Origin: Eumeta japonica
Lineage: Eukaryota; Arthropoda; Insecta; Lepidoptera; Psychidae
Length of the DNA: 64,000 nt
NCBI GenBank assembly: GCA_005406025.1
Contig: BGZK01000756.1
Coordinates: 229,470 to 293,469, forward strand
Direction: 5' to 3'
In this document: positions 23,311 through 36,315 of the stretch, piece after piece
Numbering within the stretch: position 1 is the first letter of the stretch
Layout of the letters: each line of letters starts with the position of its first letter
The notes under the pieces: generated by a model
The model's input: only the letters and a program-made list of their open reading frames with translations
What the model was told of the DNA's origin: nothing
Database searches by the model: none
Position numbers and translations under genes: made by a program

Positions 23311-26302
23311 TAAAGAGTTGCATTTCCAAAAATTGTGTTTCTTAAATATTCTTCTTACAAAATGTTAGCCATTTTAGAATACATATCAAGAATAATAATA
23401 AATTTATATGCCTTAAATATTATAATATATCCTTTAGTACGTACAAAAGGACATTCCGTTTAAAACATACATATCCTAAAACACTCAACAAATCAAGTAC
23501 AGGAAGATAACTTGAAGTAGCTAACCTTCTCTCGTGGCGTACATACGTAAGGCCTTCATTAAAACTTTGCCGTGACTTGTATGAAATATAGCCGAATTTT
23601 GAGGAGGTAAAAGTAGCGGATACAATTATGTCGCGAACTGCGCTAACGAGCTAAATAATTAAAGAGTGCAATAAATCTTGTTCGTGTATGTCGGATGTGA
23701 CATGTTAACATCTTGTTTTTTTTTTGTTTATAATTTATGACTTTTTTTTACCTTCGGAGAAGGTGCGAGGATCATTAAAGGCTATTTTCACGTTGACCTG
23801 CTCTTATGTATCCGTTGAAGGCGCGAAGCGTAAATCTAGATTAGTATTTTAGACTAGCACAGTATATAACTAGACATATATTAATGTAATATGGACTGGT
23901 AAATGGCATATTTGATGGCACATAAGTGAGGATATTTACCTTGACCGATTAATATTTCTAAATTTTTTTCTAAAATTATTAATTGTATTTATTAATTAGT
24001 ATTAATTTAAATATAAACATAATACAAGTACACGTATTTTAAGGTTCAGAGCCGGTAAAGGAAAAGGAAGCGTCATAGGATTATTTCGTTATCCACCTGC
24101 CTGTGTGTTAGTCTATTTGTCTGCCAAGACTTGTTTTTTCAGGAAAGCATGGAGCTTATCAAATTGAAATTAATATTACATACTTATATGTCTGAGATCC
24201 TTTAAAGCTGGAAAACAATCAAACTTCTAAGTGAACGTAATAAAAAATACGGTCGTGTATTCTTTATATTTTGCAACTCGCAAGTAAATCAAAATTTATA
24301 GGGTTTTTTTTTCTATTAAACTAGAATCATGAAATTTGGCAAGAAGAGTGGTCTCACAGCATAAGTAATACTATAGATAAATAATATATAATAGTTAATA
24401 ATATATAATAATAATAGATAATAGTTCAATATACTCCATTCACAGTATGGACCGTAATGTAGACTAATATATAGGAGAACGTTTTACTAATTTCGCGCTT
24501 TGAAAACTTAATATTTGAAATATTTTTTAGAATAACCGAAAAAAAAATTTTAGAAAAAATGTAGAAGTTAAGAAATTCCCGGAATCAATATTTCGCTAGT
24601 ATTGGTATGGAAAAACAAACAAAAATATTTACACTTTTGATGAACGAAATATCTCTAGATAAATAATTACTTTTGTACCGAACCCATGTGATTTAACAGT
24701 ATAAGTAAACACTGTGATGTACAAGTATAAATTATGTTTTAAATTTATTTCAATTGCAAAATTATTGTTGTTTTGTTTAAATTAAAAGCATTAAATTAGC
24801 AATTCAAACCTTAATATGTACTTTTATTTCAAATTTACTGGGCCTGGGCAGCCCATCAAGTATTTTAATTAATCGATAAACCGTGTAAAAAATGTTTATA
24901 ATTGATGCTCGGAATGCTTATATTTGTGAAAACTAGACTAATATTAGTGATTTTAATTTAGCAATGAAGGTATTTAAGTTTTAATATTACAATTAATTTA
25001 AAAATTCCAAATGAATCACTGTTTTTCTGCCTGTAGTGTCGGCATAAAATATTTCTTGTTAAGTAGGAAATGAACTATTAAATATAACAAAATATTTGTA
25101 CTCTTGTTAGCGCAAATTTCAATGTGGATAATCTCATGGCACTTTGATATGACTACATAATTTACAGTTTAGGTTTTCGATATTCAGAAACTCATGATAC
25201 GAGTAAAACATAAAACATGGTACAAATTTTCATATGACGTATTTTACACAAAAGCTTTCACAGCCGTATTTATGTATCTATAGTAATATATATATATAGC
25301 TGAAGAGTTTGTATATTCGAAGGTATCAATCGATCAATCGAATTGAAAAACTATCAGTTCGATTCGGTAAAAAGTTTAAAGACCAAATCGTTTCTTATTT
25401 CTTTTTTATCTATTTTATATTACATGTACATTAATCGAACGACGCTTTCTATTGAGTCAGTTTATTAAAGTTGTATTTCTTTGGCAGTTTAGGAAAAATT
25501 GAATCAAAGTGTATTTTCAATATTGTGATGCGTCCAATTAGTTTGTGCGTTATTAAATTATTCCCAGTGGTGCGCAAATTACATATAGTGGTGCCTGTTC
25601 TATTACATAAATTGACAGTTCAATGCACAGTTGTGTAATAATTCAATTAGCCGTTCAAAGCGAGTGTAATACACGTAACGAATATTGAGTTGTAATAAAT
25701 ACGAATATACATATGCACACGAATTTCTGAACATTACATTATTTTACACCGTGATATATTACACTGTCTGTAGAAATAAATATATTTTTGAAGGTTATGC
25801 ATACGCTTTGTTTTTAGGTAATCATTCCTTTTGTTTTTCTACATATAGCTCCTGTTTGATTTTTACTTAATAAGATGTACCTACTGGATTGGTAAAGTAC
25901 TTATAATGTGTTGTACCAAATTTAAAACATAAGAAATGGTAAAAAAATTGCGGTTCGTTGAACTTGGTTCTTTAGTTTTTTTTCACTTTCAAACTTTGTA
26001 CATCGTATACATATAATCGGAACACATATAGCCTTCAGACGACGATAATGAAGCAGGTCTGCGTAAAAATATTTCTGCAGGCACAGAAAGTCTAATCAGG
26101 AACAAAATATAGAGTTAAATCTAAATTGGAACTAGTAAGCAGAACTGAGGTAGGATTCGACTGCAGGACCGAAATCGAATCTTAGAGTCAAGATGTAATG
26201 AAGATCCTCATTAAAGCAGAGTATTAATAGGGATATTCGTCTCATCTACGATTTAAATAGATTACAATTAAATAGAATCGGTTACAGAGCGATTAAAACG
26301 AG
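23311..26302. other. Non-coding stretch with a partial interspersed repeat
   Basis: At 24040-24320 a degenerate copy of an 'aggttc' type repeat is suggested by AAGGTTCAGAGCC, CATAGGATTATTTCG and CTGCCTGTGTG. An AT-only simple tract covers 24370-24425. The rest shows nothing that I can support. Confidence 0.4.
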
Positions 26303-26347
26303 ACCAAAAATAAACTATATCATACACTGATATAGTTTATTTTTGGT
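26303..26347. repeat. Perfect 20-bp hairpin with 5-nt loop
   Basis: Arms 26303-26322 (ACCAAAAATAAACTATATCA) and 26328-26347 are exact reverse complements separated by TACAC. It lies just left of the dispersed repeat beginning at about 26360. Confidence 0.95.
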
Positions 26348-26359
26348 GTAACGTGAAAT

Positions 26360-26700
26360 ATGTGTAGGACAGTTAATTTCAATCTCTATATGAAAGGGTT
26401 GTTATGTTATTAAACATTATATAAGTAACAACAATTCACGTATTCGTCATAATTTGAAATAAATTTAAAGTGTCAAAATGATTAAATGTGATAACTTTAA
26501 CACCCATTTATGGGCAGAACTTTTGCGGTAGTTCTATAATATTGCATGTAAAGTTAAAAAAGAATATCATTCAGGGATATGTAAAACTGTGTGAGTTTTC
26601 TCTCTTAGTTATGTCTCATCTACACTTTGAAGTCCAACATTAGCAAAAATAAGCGTAATCAACGTCACGCCACATCGTGCAGGGCCGTGGCGAGTAACTA
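26360..26700 (+). repeat. Dispersed repeat, copy A
   Basis: Shares ordered blocks with 29005-29400: TTTCAATCTCT, AAAGGGTTGT, AAGTAACAACAATTCACGT, TAACTTTAACACCCATTTATG, TAGTTCTATAATA and GTGAGTTTTCTCTCTTAG. Both copies point the same way, about 2.65 kb apart. No coding capacity; class unknown. Confidence 0.75.
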
Positions 26701-27539
26701 AATAAGTAGAACTGAGACCTATCTCAGTCGGGGCCTAACCTGACTCCGGCACCGAGATGTTATCTTAGAGCAAACATGAGACGAAGACTCTTGTTAAAAC
26801 AGAGTACTGATTCAAAATAGAAAGACGTTTTTCATATATTAACAATTTAAAAGCTCAATTCTTGTGCGCAAGATAGGAAAAGAGTCTGGATTGTATTAAA
26901 TTATTACGGTTCTCACACATCGCGACTTCAGAATTGAGCACGAATGTAAAGTAAACGCTAAGAAAAACCGAATGTGCATATTATATTCCACTATATTGTG
27001 ATTCAACAATTTACTACGAAACCACTGAAGACTTTTAACTGATCGCTATTAACTTGTTAACGCTTTGATCGTCAGAGTGACACGCTACATTCAAAACATT
27101 TATTTCATTATGTCTGCTAGGCAGAAGTCCTGAACAATTTCTAGATGGGAACAAAGTGATAGATATGTCATTCTTAATTAGAAGAAACGAGATTGAAAAC
27201 ACGTAGCGTTTGACGTAAACAAAGGACATTTAATATTTTTTGAAATGTCCCAATCGAAAAAAATTCAAAAGATGTAAAAAAACTTACGCTCACACCTTTC
27301 GAAATAAACAAGAATTGGGCTCTCTATTCTGTTACAAAATTAATAGAAGTTTATTCTGTAACTTTATTATTTTGTTCATAAGCGTAGATTGATAATATAT
27401 ATATAATTAAAAACAGTCTTTCATTTTCGTAATTATTCAAGTTCGTAATTTTTTTAATGTATAATAGACTAAGTAGGCAGCAATCCGTAGATTTTGTATA
27501 TCTTTTATTGTATCCCTTGGTACGGAATGCCTTTCTGCA
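26701..27539. other. Non-coding stretch
   Basis: 26700-26810 is weakly similar to 26135-26230 (shared pattern CAGAACTGAG ... CTTAGAG ... AAGCAGAGTA), suggesting an old local duplication. Nothing else was recognised. Confidence 0.35.
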
Positions 27540-27950
27540 TAAGCTTCCTCCAACTCTCTTCATGAATACCTATCCGTCACCACTCACCACCACCACCACA
27601 GAGATCTCAAGGTCATAGCCGAATCGTTTTCCCACTTCCTGGTTGGGCATCCGCTTATTCTGCATTCGTCTCGGGATATCAGTAAATCACTTATCTATAC
27701 CATTTATCCATGTTGCACTGCAACATGTCTCCAGTCCACCTCCACTTCTAGCGGTCCATGCGCGCAAGAACATCGGTGAATATGGTTGACATCCCTGATC
27801 GCAGCACCTGGCATCTTATTTCGCAGCTTATATTCGATGCTTCTTTCCATTGCTCTTTGGAATTTTACTAGTTTTTGTCTCAGTTGTTTGTTTATAGACC
27901 AAATCTCACATCCATAAGTAATACTAAGCATGAACATGTCACCTCCTCCT
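27540..27950 (-). pseudogene. RTE-like retrotransposon relic, reverse transcriptase C-terminal part
   Basis: The minus-strand frame 27937-27704 reads TYGCEIWSINKQLRQKL followed by QRAMERSIEYKLRNKM, matching the insect RTE reverse-transcriptase end 'LLYGCQTWSLTKQLRQKLRVCQRAMERSMLGIKLRDKI'. Beyond this the frame degenerates (a remnant of the following VTDI-type segment) and no catalytic domain remains. Truncated and inactive. The relic at 2.2 kb is from the downstream part of the same kind of element. Confidence 0.7.
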
Positions 27951-28049
27951 GTTTTCCTTTGGATAGCCTGTGTGAAACTTGAGCGGCTTACTGCAATGAG
28001 TGTATACAGGCCCCCTCATTCTTCTTATGACTTGTTTGAATCTACTATT

Positions 28050-28375
28050 GATAGATCGCCTTGTGCAAGACAAGTGCCAAAACAAACACATTGTAATACG
28101 TGGAAAATTTAATGTAAACTTATTATATGTCTCCAATCACAGTGATTGGATTCTGGAATTATTTGGGTGTTCCGATTTGTCAAACCTCTTTTCGGAACCA
28201 AAAAGAATCACGTCTGTCTCTAAAACATGTCTTGATAACATTTATAGAATTTTCGTTCCATTTCAGAAATGTATTATTAATAATTTAAAATTAGATTACA
28301 GTGGTCAACTAGCGTCTTTTTTTAGTACCGGTTAGATTACAAATAAAAAAAAGCCATATAGTGCATTCCAGTGAA
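28050..28375 (+). pseudogene. Jockey/CR1-like LINE relic, endonuclease domain fragment
   Basis: The open frame 28000-28335 contains IRGKFNVNLLYVSNHSDWI, then ELFGCSDLSNLF, SEPKRITSVSKTCLDNIY and LDYSGQ. This is the C-terminal half of an apurinic-type endonuclease (GDFN ... PTRI...S.TCIDNI ... SDH motif order), which nicks target DNA for LINE insertion. Here the expected GDFN aspartate is lost (GKFN), and both flanks break off. A diverged second copy of the same segment begins at 31.0 kb. Confidence 0.65.
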
Positions 28376-28380
28376 TGAAA

Positions 28381-28412
28381 ATATGCAAGGTAATTTGCAT
28401 TACCTTGCATAT
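28381..28412. repeat. Perfect 14-bp hairpin with 4-nt loop
   Basis: ATATGCAAGGTAAT (28381-28394) pairs exactly with 28399-28412. It sits right where the LINE endonuclease fragment stops matching its 31-kb relative. Confidence 0.9.
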
Positions 28413-28620
28413 CAACAAATGGGAAAAATGAATTTTTTGTATTTTTACCACAAAAACCAAAAAGAAAAATTTTTTTTCTTTTTCAGACTAATGTCTGCCG
28501 GACGTCTAATGTAGTGAAGTCTTCCTTTCCTTAGATTTTTTATTTTTAGTTAATCGATATTTGGGTGATTCCATTCTGTGATTTTTAATGTCCTGTATTG
28601 TTTGTTCTCACTGGGCATTA

Positions 28621-28788
28621 ATTAATAATCTATTAATGAAATTTTTGTGTTAATTGGATAATTATAAACATATTTCAACATTACTTTTATATAATATAAC
28701 TTGCCACTCAGAGAAAACTTTTATTATATCACTTAAATGTCGGTACAGCGTCATGTCATGACAAAAATTTCATTAATAGATTATTAAT
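28621..28788. mobile_element. MITE-like element with 28-bp perfect terminal inverted repeats
   Basis: 28621-28648 (beginning ATTAATAATCTATTAATG) is the exact reverse complement of 28761-28788. The enclosed sequence is 112 bp and the whole is 168 bp, AT-rich and non-coding. The immediate flanks also read ATTA/AATG, so the true ends may lie a few bases further out. Class unknown. Confidence 0.75.
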
Positions 28789-29004
28789 GAAATGAAAAAA
28801 ATCATTTCAAAACTTTTCATCAAAATTTTCACTAATATAGTTCAATAATATATTGATATTTCGCAAAGCAATCATTAGTAGAGTATAATTTGAAAAAAAA
28901 TCAATAGTCAGTAATTAACAATAACTAAATTCTTTTGAATGTCGTGATTCCAATTAAATTCAATCCATTAGCTTTTAACCATTAAATACCACATCGTTCT
29001 GTGT

Positions 29005-29400
29005 GATATGAATTTATGTGCAAGACGCATAATTTTAATCTCTGCATTAAAGGGTTGTACTGTTACATCACATAAGTAGCAACAATTTACGTGTTCGATA
29101 CAATTCAAAATAAATTTATTATCGTGATTAAATTAATAACTTTAACACCTATTTATGTACGAATTTTTTGTAGTAGTTCTATAATACTTCATTTAAAGAT
29201 AAAAAGGAACTTCATCCAGAGAAATGTACAGCCGTATGAGTTTTCTCTCTTAGACGAGTCTTTCTTTCACACCACGTCTTTCAAACACAAAATTTCAAAC
29301 ACGTCTTTCAAACTTTGTAATCCGTTACTTAGCAAAAACAAGCGTCAATGCCACGCTGTGACCGTGCAAGGCCGTAGTACTGTCTATGTCACATTAAAAT
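29005..29400 (+). repeat. Dispersed repeat, copy B
   Basis: Second copy of the repeat at 26360-26700, with TAACTTTAACACCTATTTATG, TAGTTCTATAATACTTC and TGAGTTTTCTCTCTTAG. It includes a short local triplication of a CACGTCTTTCAAAC-type motif at 29270-29315. The open frame over it has no protein character. Confidence 0.75.
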
Positions 29401-30985
29401 ATGCGTGCGCTATGCTGTTTGTCTATCACATTTCGGTCTAACGATAGTACATATGCAATATTATTCATTATTTATATAATATATTCTATTTTAATCATCT
29501 AAATAATAATGGACACGTGTTATGTGTTAGTTATCGTATATCTAAAAACTTCATCTATAATTATCTGCCGTACAATTACGATTTTATTTTGATTGTGTTC
29601 ATTTATTTTATTCTATAAAATATAAATTTCATTTTAGAAAAAAGTGAAAATTTCAAATGTAGGAACTTACATGAAATTATGTACTGTCTATTTCTTGCGA
29701 GATTTTCTTTCAGACACCATCTTAAAAGATCGAGGTAAATAGCAATAGGATATAATCAGTCATTTAAAGAATAGTAATTCGAATGTCTTAAACTAACACT
29801 TATTTCCATGTAATGTAACCGAAGCTTCAAATTTAATAAAGATAATGGCGGAAGTGGATTTGGTGTTTTTATTTTTGTGTGTTATATTTTCAGAGTCTCG
29901 TCAAGGAGGTATTTGAAGTTTTTACAGAGATTTGTCACAATGGAATATCCATTCTTAGTTTAGCCATGAGACGCTTTTGAAGCATATAACGTTTTTGCAG
30001 TAAATCAATTTGCAAATAAAGCTGCTTTAAACTTTCCCAATAAGCCAGACTCAGCCGATTTGAAATCGAAATCCTGATAAACTTTTCAACTTAAGGTATC
30101 GCCTAGTCTAACGTAGCTTTTATCTTTCGGACGAAACCCACCGTTGATCTTATTTCGAGGGAAAAACTCTAATAAAAGAAAATTAATGGAGATCGTTTAA
30201 GAGCGAGCCGCGAACTTTTTATCTGGCTGTTTCCCGATCCCGCAAAGTGGGTTAATGGCTTTTTAAAAGATCAAATTTTTTCTTATATCCTTTATCTCGC
30301 ATCGTTACAGAAACCGTTGCGGCGCAATAATGCTACAGTTTAAAGAGAAAGATATATATCAAAACGAAACTTCGCACCACAGGGTTAAAAGACATTTTCA
30401 GGCTTTTAAACGTATTCAGTGCTTAGTATATCAGGCATAATCGCTTACGGCGGAGATGGCCACAGTGCCACGATCGGCCTCCTAAGTAGAGTACATCAAG
30501 AAATGCTTTGCAGTGGAGTGGATAGCGTGAAGTAGCAATGCGTCGACCGAATCTTTCCTAAAACTAATAATTTCTTGAGAGGTTAATTTCATAAATGGTG
30601 ATCACAAACTGGGCATCGTAGCGTCGGACAGCTTTCCTTCGGTTAGGCTTGTGCTTTGATAAATGTTTATTCACCCTTACTATATAAGTTTGCAAGCCTT
30701 ACAATGGTATGGACCAAAATCAGAAATGAGGGAATTTAGGTCATGCAATTTCACTATACCCACTTGTCGTATAAGAGTTATCGAAAAAAGAAATTTGTTT
30801 ATACTACAACGCGTAATTACAAAGTATTCGAAGAAACAGTGTAATTAAAGGATACCGTATGGGATACCTACCATACTTCTTTCCACCGCGTGCCGGCATA
30901 CTGAAAGTTTGTTTGTTATATTTCTTCTCAGCAGCCATGTTTCACTTCCTTACGCTAATACTCGTAGTAATAAATTCGTCGAACT
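29401..30985. other. Non-coding stretch, nothing supported
   Basis: 30180-30340 and 30420-30650 are somewhat GC-richer and non-repetitive to the eye (for example CGTTGCGGCGCAATAATG), but no exon or defined regulatory site can be supported. Confidence 0.4.
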
Positions 30986-30989
30986 AGTG

Positions 30990-32560
30990 ATAAACCTGTC
31001 ACCAATCACAGTAGTAGTATTCTGGAATTATTGGTGATAGAATCTGTTGAATCTCTTTTTACAACTTACAAGAATCACGTCTGTCTTTAAGACATGCCTT
31101 AATAATATTCACACAAAAGTTGACCTATATCAGAAATAGGTATAATATCAATGATTTTAAAGCCCAGCATAGTGGTTCAATAGCATCTTTTAAAACTACC
31201 GGTTAGAAGAAAACTGAAAAAGTAATTGAGCGCATTCCATTGAATGAAAAACAATTGATCTTTAGGTAAAGTATCACGCTTTATAAATTTAAGTAAAGTT
31301 TCAGAACTACAATGTTAGGAAAATATCAATGAAATGATACGACAATATTTTAATTATTAAAGTATCCTCATAAGTCATATTATTCGGTGATTTTATATCA
31401 TACGCAAAAGTAGTAATTTTTTTGAAAATTTTCATCATAAATCTATTTCTACCAATTGTGGTATAAATTAAAATAGTAACAGTAATAATTAAATATCCAA
31501 AAACAGTTTTGTTTCACAAGGAGTCGCTCAACAATCAATGCCGGTGTTTAGATTTATAAAAAAAAAAACTAAAACACTGGTGGATTTGCGGAATGCGATA
31601 GGAATGTTCAGCAATATCTCTTCTAGGCGTTTGCTTATTTAAAGTCACGAAACATTGATTAGGAAGTATGTGCCTTTCTGATCAGTGTTGTGGGGTTACG
31701 AAGGTTACGGACCATGTATTTGACTTTCTAAAATCGTATTTCATGGACAAGGTTCAGAAGGTCGATTTTAATGATATGAAATCGGCTGGATCCGTGATCC
31801 GCATAGGGTTGTCACGGGGATCAATCCTCGGTTCGTTTCTGTATTATAGATTATATCAATGACTCACATGGCCTTGTTAAGGATGTTCATGAGATAGTAC
31901 TGTTTGCAGACTAACTAAATACTTTTTTATTAATCAAAGTTAAAACACGACATTCAATTATGACGATGTGAATATTGCTATCTCCGATTATGAAAAATCG
32001 TTTACTGTAAATATTTACTTCTTAATAAAAATAAAGCAAAATATGTAAAATGTTCACTTCTAAATGTAAAAGGTGGATCTGGTGTTATTTAAATGAGAAA
32101 CGAGTATGTAATTAAGTCTAATTAAAGTCTAAACAAAGTCTTGTTGATGCTACTGTATTCTTGGGAATTACTTTGGGTATTCGATCGGGAATTACGTAGG
32201 ATAATGAATTTCAATGGGGTCGTCATATCGATGTGTTAGAAAAAAGATTAGTTCTGTTACGCGTGGAATTAAAAAAAAAAAGTCCGATATCCAAACCGCC
32301 AGTTTCGTTTTTTTTCGACTATTGGTTTATTTTAACTGTATAGCTTGATGTTATATGGAATCCTGTTTTGGAGACATGCTGCGGATGTTTAGATAATTTT
32401 CGTGCTGCAAGAGTGAGCTATTTACGCGATTTAAAAGCTGGGACCATATAATATCTCTGAGAAGTAAGTTTAAACAAATTGGAATTTTAACCGTAGCATC
32501 GTACATTATATATGAATGTAGGTAAGAAAACGTTAGAACTCTTTAACGAAAATAGTGATG
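30990..32560 (+). pseudogene. Jockey/CR1-like LINE relic: endonuclease and reverse transcriptase fragments
   Basis: 31000-31240 matches the endonuclease fragment at 28.1 kb (AATCACG.CTGTCTTTAAGACATG, TACCGGTTAGA). 31668-31920 carries reverse transcriptase pieces: FLKSYFMDKVQKVDFNDMKS, then IRIGLSRGSILGSFLY, a damaged form of the catalytic-domain motif GVPQGSILGPFLF, and downstream a frameshifted YIND/FAD region (31855-31910). 31940-32300 resembles the following thumb region, with VFLGITLGIRSG. Frameshifts and stops throughout; not functional. Confidence 0.65.
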
Positions 32561-35005
32561 GATATAATTTCAATAGTAGAAATAATAAACTGTGTTTACA
32601 TGTTAGTGAGTAAATATGGTCGCGACTTCATTTAGGGGCTCTGTGCTTCTTTTTCTAGGATAAAATTTCTTAGGATATCAAAAATTACTTTTATACAAAT
32701 TCAAAATCTTTATTAAACAAACACTGCAAAAAGATCATGATACAATCTTTGAATATTCAGGAAATAAACGGTAGCACACAAGGTAAAACCTGTATCAGCC
32801 TAATCTGGACTTGAAATTAAACAAGTCTCTGATCTAGATATTCGTAACCATTTATACATTCAAGATATTAAATCTTACAGAATTAGGCCGATGTCACAGC
32901 ACTCTCACCGGCTCTGATTAAAGCTAGAGTAATTTGCATCACAGGTTACGGGTCCGAATAATAATTTTGTTTGGTCTCGTTAATGCATAAAATATCGAAA
33001 CGTCTAAGGAATAAGCAATGGCTAAGACTAACATCTGCTCGAGGATTCGAGTGCCATGTGTCTTTTCATAAAAGCCAGACAAACTTCGGTCAAGGAGATA
33101 CTTTTTAGAGTGACGTAATGAAATTAGTGTTTCTAAATACAACTTTTCCATTGACGCTTTTGGGGCAGCAACAGCAAAGATACTTCGTTACAGAAATTTG
33201 TGGTAACTTAGGTTTGAAAATGATAATATCTATTTGAGTATCAAGCCCTGCCTCACCTATTTCGTGTCGTATAATCTCCATCTATAGACCAAACCTTTTT
33301 CTCTTAATTAAAAAGATTTTCTTATTTTTTAAAAGATTAGTTGAAACTTTCAAAAGTACCTCCTACAAGAGGATAAAATTGTGTAATATTTATTAGGAGT
33401 CACGTTTGTGCTTAGAGTAATGAAAAATTACATTTGTGCTTTAAGATAAAACGTAATAACGACTTGTTTCAATGTTCTACGAAAATAAGCTCATTAAAGA
33501 ATGTGTAAACAAAGGTGAAGTTTTGTGGTGATTTCGAAACTTTAAAGTTTATGACAGTGATAGGTTTAGTTAAACAAGTATTTCTTGAAAATTAAGCCTG
33601 AAAAATGTAAAAATTATAGATAGGAAATGATTTATCGAACATATTTCCACGTACAAGTTGGCTTTCGATTTATTCGAGTTATGGTTTCGACAGAAAATCC
33701 ATTTCCGGCCGATCGCTAACCACTATGAGACTCGTAATTAACGTACTATGTCTTATGAAAATAATGCCAAGAGACTCAGAGAAGTAGTAGTATTCATATT
33801 TTTAAAATGCTCAGAATTATTTAGATCTTATAATAATCGGTCCTTAATTATGGATTTATGCCAAAATTAGGAAACGTACCATTTTATCTATGCCGAACAA
33901 GATTCGGTATATACTTGATATATACCGATGCGGGCGGAGCCATGAACAAACGCCAATAGCAAACAAGACGTGCGTTACAAACACAATGATGTCCGTTGAG
34001 CCTACATACGTGATGTGCTTTTCAACGACGCGGCCGCGTTTAATTGAATCAGCAGATCCATAAACACGAACCGTTTATTTAACAAGCAATATTTTTTGAA
34101 CAATAAGTTGTTTTTTAGAATTTCTTAAAGTTTTGTACAGATGTCTCTAACTAAACCTACACCTTCTGTCCGTCCGTCTGTCTATTCTATCTTTAAAAAC
34201 CTGTATTTTTTATTCGCAATTGCTGACCAGTTACAATCTTCCCATAAGTTATGTTATTATGACCGATATCCAAAGAAAGAAATATATAAAACATGTATAA
34301 AAATATGCTTATATATTGTATTGATATATTCTATATGATGTATTCTCTGACCCTGATATCAATTATCTGATACCCATTGCAAGCTTCATTGGGTAGTTTG
34401 GGACTAGATTTTGCTGTATGCGTCTACGAAGATATTTATTATTATTAATTTGATTATAAAGAAAAATCGGCTTTGCACTAATCATTACGTACGTACACTG
34501 AGAAAAAGACGTTCATTTTGTCACCACACTCTAGAGTGAACATTACATAAATACGTGGCGGGCATTGTAAAATGATGTTCTATCATAGAAATCCAACATG
34601 CTATTTAAAACAAAGATGAAATAGGGCATCATACGGATATATGGTGAAGTGTGATCATTGTGACTTCATATAAATCCAAAAGTAAGGGCTCAAGTTAAGT
34701 GTATGACGTCATTGATATCAGTCCGTCACCAAACTTCAAGGTGATTGCAATTGGAAACGAAATGAGAGGTAGCGTTTTTCTGACTGTTCCGTTATTTAAA
34801 TTTTCGTAATTTTTAATTAACGTATTGTCACCAGAAAACTACAAGACGAGAACCACGTTTTCTAGTCACATTTATTTGATTCCGAATGGCTATAACTAAG
34901 ATGACGGTTAAACTTACCACAACATGACATCAATCCGTAAAAATCAATAACGTGATGTCATTTTAAGTAATAAAGACAATTAAGCATATTTTACTTGGTC
35001 AAGGA
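32561..35005. other. Non-coding stretch, nothing supported
   Basis: A short CpG-richer patch is present at 33925-34050 (CGATGCGGGCGGAGCC, GACGCGGCCGCG). No coding exon or repeat that I can name. Confidence 0.4.
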
Positions 35006-35009
35006 TATT

Positions 35010-35690
35010 AGGTTCCGTGCTGTAGAATAATAATTTAAAAAGTAATTCATAATTAAATTCAATTGCTGAAAATTAAATAAAGCTTCAGTATAAAAAATCT
35101 GTAAAACGGTTGACCTTGCAGGCCAACCTTAAAATTTTCTGCTATGATATTTATGGATGTGTCTTCAAGGTTCTTGAGTTATAGTAAATATTGTCTATGA
35201 GTTTTTGAGCTTAAAAAATTGACAGACCTGAATCCTGAAGGACATCACTAATACTTCTTAGTACATTCAACCTCAAAGTGTTCGAAAATAAGTCGCAATA
35301 AAAATATTATTGAGTTTATTATACTCAATAGATAAATTTTAGCACTTTTTCAAGTTATATAAGTTCAAAATTATAATTTTAATAAGTTTTGAGCACAAAA
35401 ATCCTTAAATGCACAATTTTTTTTTTATCTTTCAAACCCATTGTTCGATTTTGATCTGCTTTATGGTATCCGACGCAATTTTATAAACAGAAAAAGATAA
35501 CGGAATACTAAACATTGTCTACCCATCAAGTGTTGTATTTAAAAAAAAAAAACCTTTTTTTTAAATGCTTGCTTAGCCATATCGTTCCAACGATCCAACA
35601 GGTTTTGATATAATTTACAACGATCGGATCTAACATTTTAATACTCATTGTAGGTAAGTACTTATTTTGATTAATAAGGTTTTATCTTTT
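35010..35690 (+). mobile_element. Interspersed repeat, same family as 18.6 kb
   Basis: Starts AGGTTCCGTGCTGTAG and contains AAACGGTTGACCTTGCAGGC, GCTATGATATTTATGGATG, CTTGAGTTATAG and AACAGAAAAAGATAACGG, the same ordered blocks as the 18.64-19.48 kb copy. Non-coding. Confidence 0.65.
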
Positions 35691-36315
35691 TGCTGTTGAA
35701 TATAATTTATCTGGAAGACCGCCAAAAGGCCGGAATATGGTGGTGGCCATACCTCCCCACGAACTAATTGGCCAAAGAGCTTTTAACATAAGTCTCAATA
35801 AAATATTGGCTCCACGTCTTGGGGGGTGTGTTTTAAGCCGTGGGTTCAGAGGTGACAACAGTCCTTAACTTGCTCCAGTCTTCACTAAAATCATTAAGTT
35901 TAAGAGTATTATACAAAGTTATAAAACGACATATGAAACAAAAGGTGTAAACTCCAGAATACAGAAATACGTAAATATATACCCTTTTTTGCTGTCATAG
36001 ATCTGCTAATTATTGTTAATTTTTGTGCTATCAATCTCAAATATTTAGAAATTTATAAAAAGGTGTTTATAGCTTTGAGACTATTAACAATTTGTTCTAA
36101 AACGCACAAAAATAACTATAATGACTCTAGTTATTACCTGTTATACTACTGGCCTAATTAAGTCAGCATGATATTTGTATCTATACACGTATAATAAATA
36201 AGTTTCCATTTTGTTGATAAGTAAATAATTTGCAACAAAATGAGATGCGTTAGGCTACATTTTTATTTTTAAAAGTAAAAACACGTAAATTTAGAAATTC
36301 AGCAAAATACATATA
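35691..36315. other. Upstream region of the small three-exon gene
   Basis: AT-rich. AAATTCAG at 36295-36302 could be an acceptor for an upstream untranslated exon. No promoter motif stands out. A GC-richer patch at 35700-35870 may be a repeat. Confidence 0.3.
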
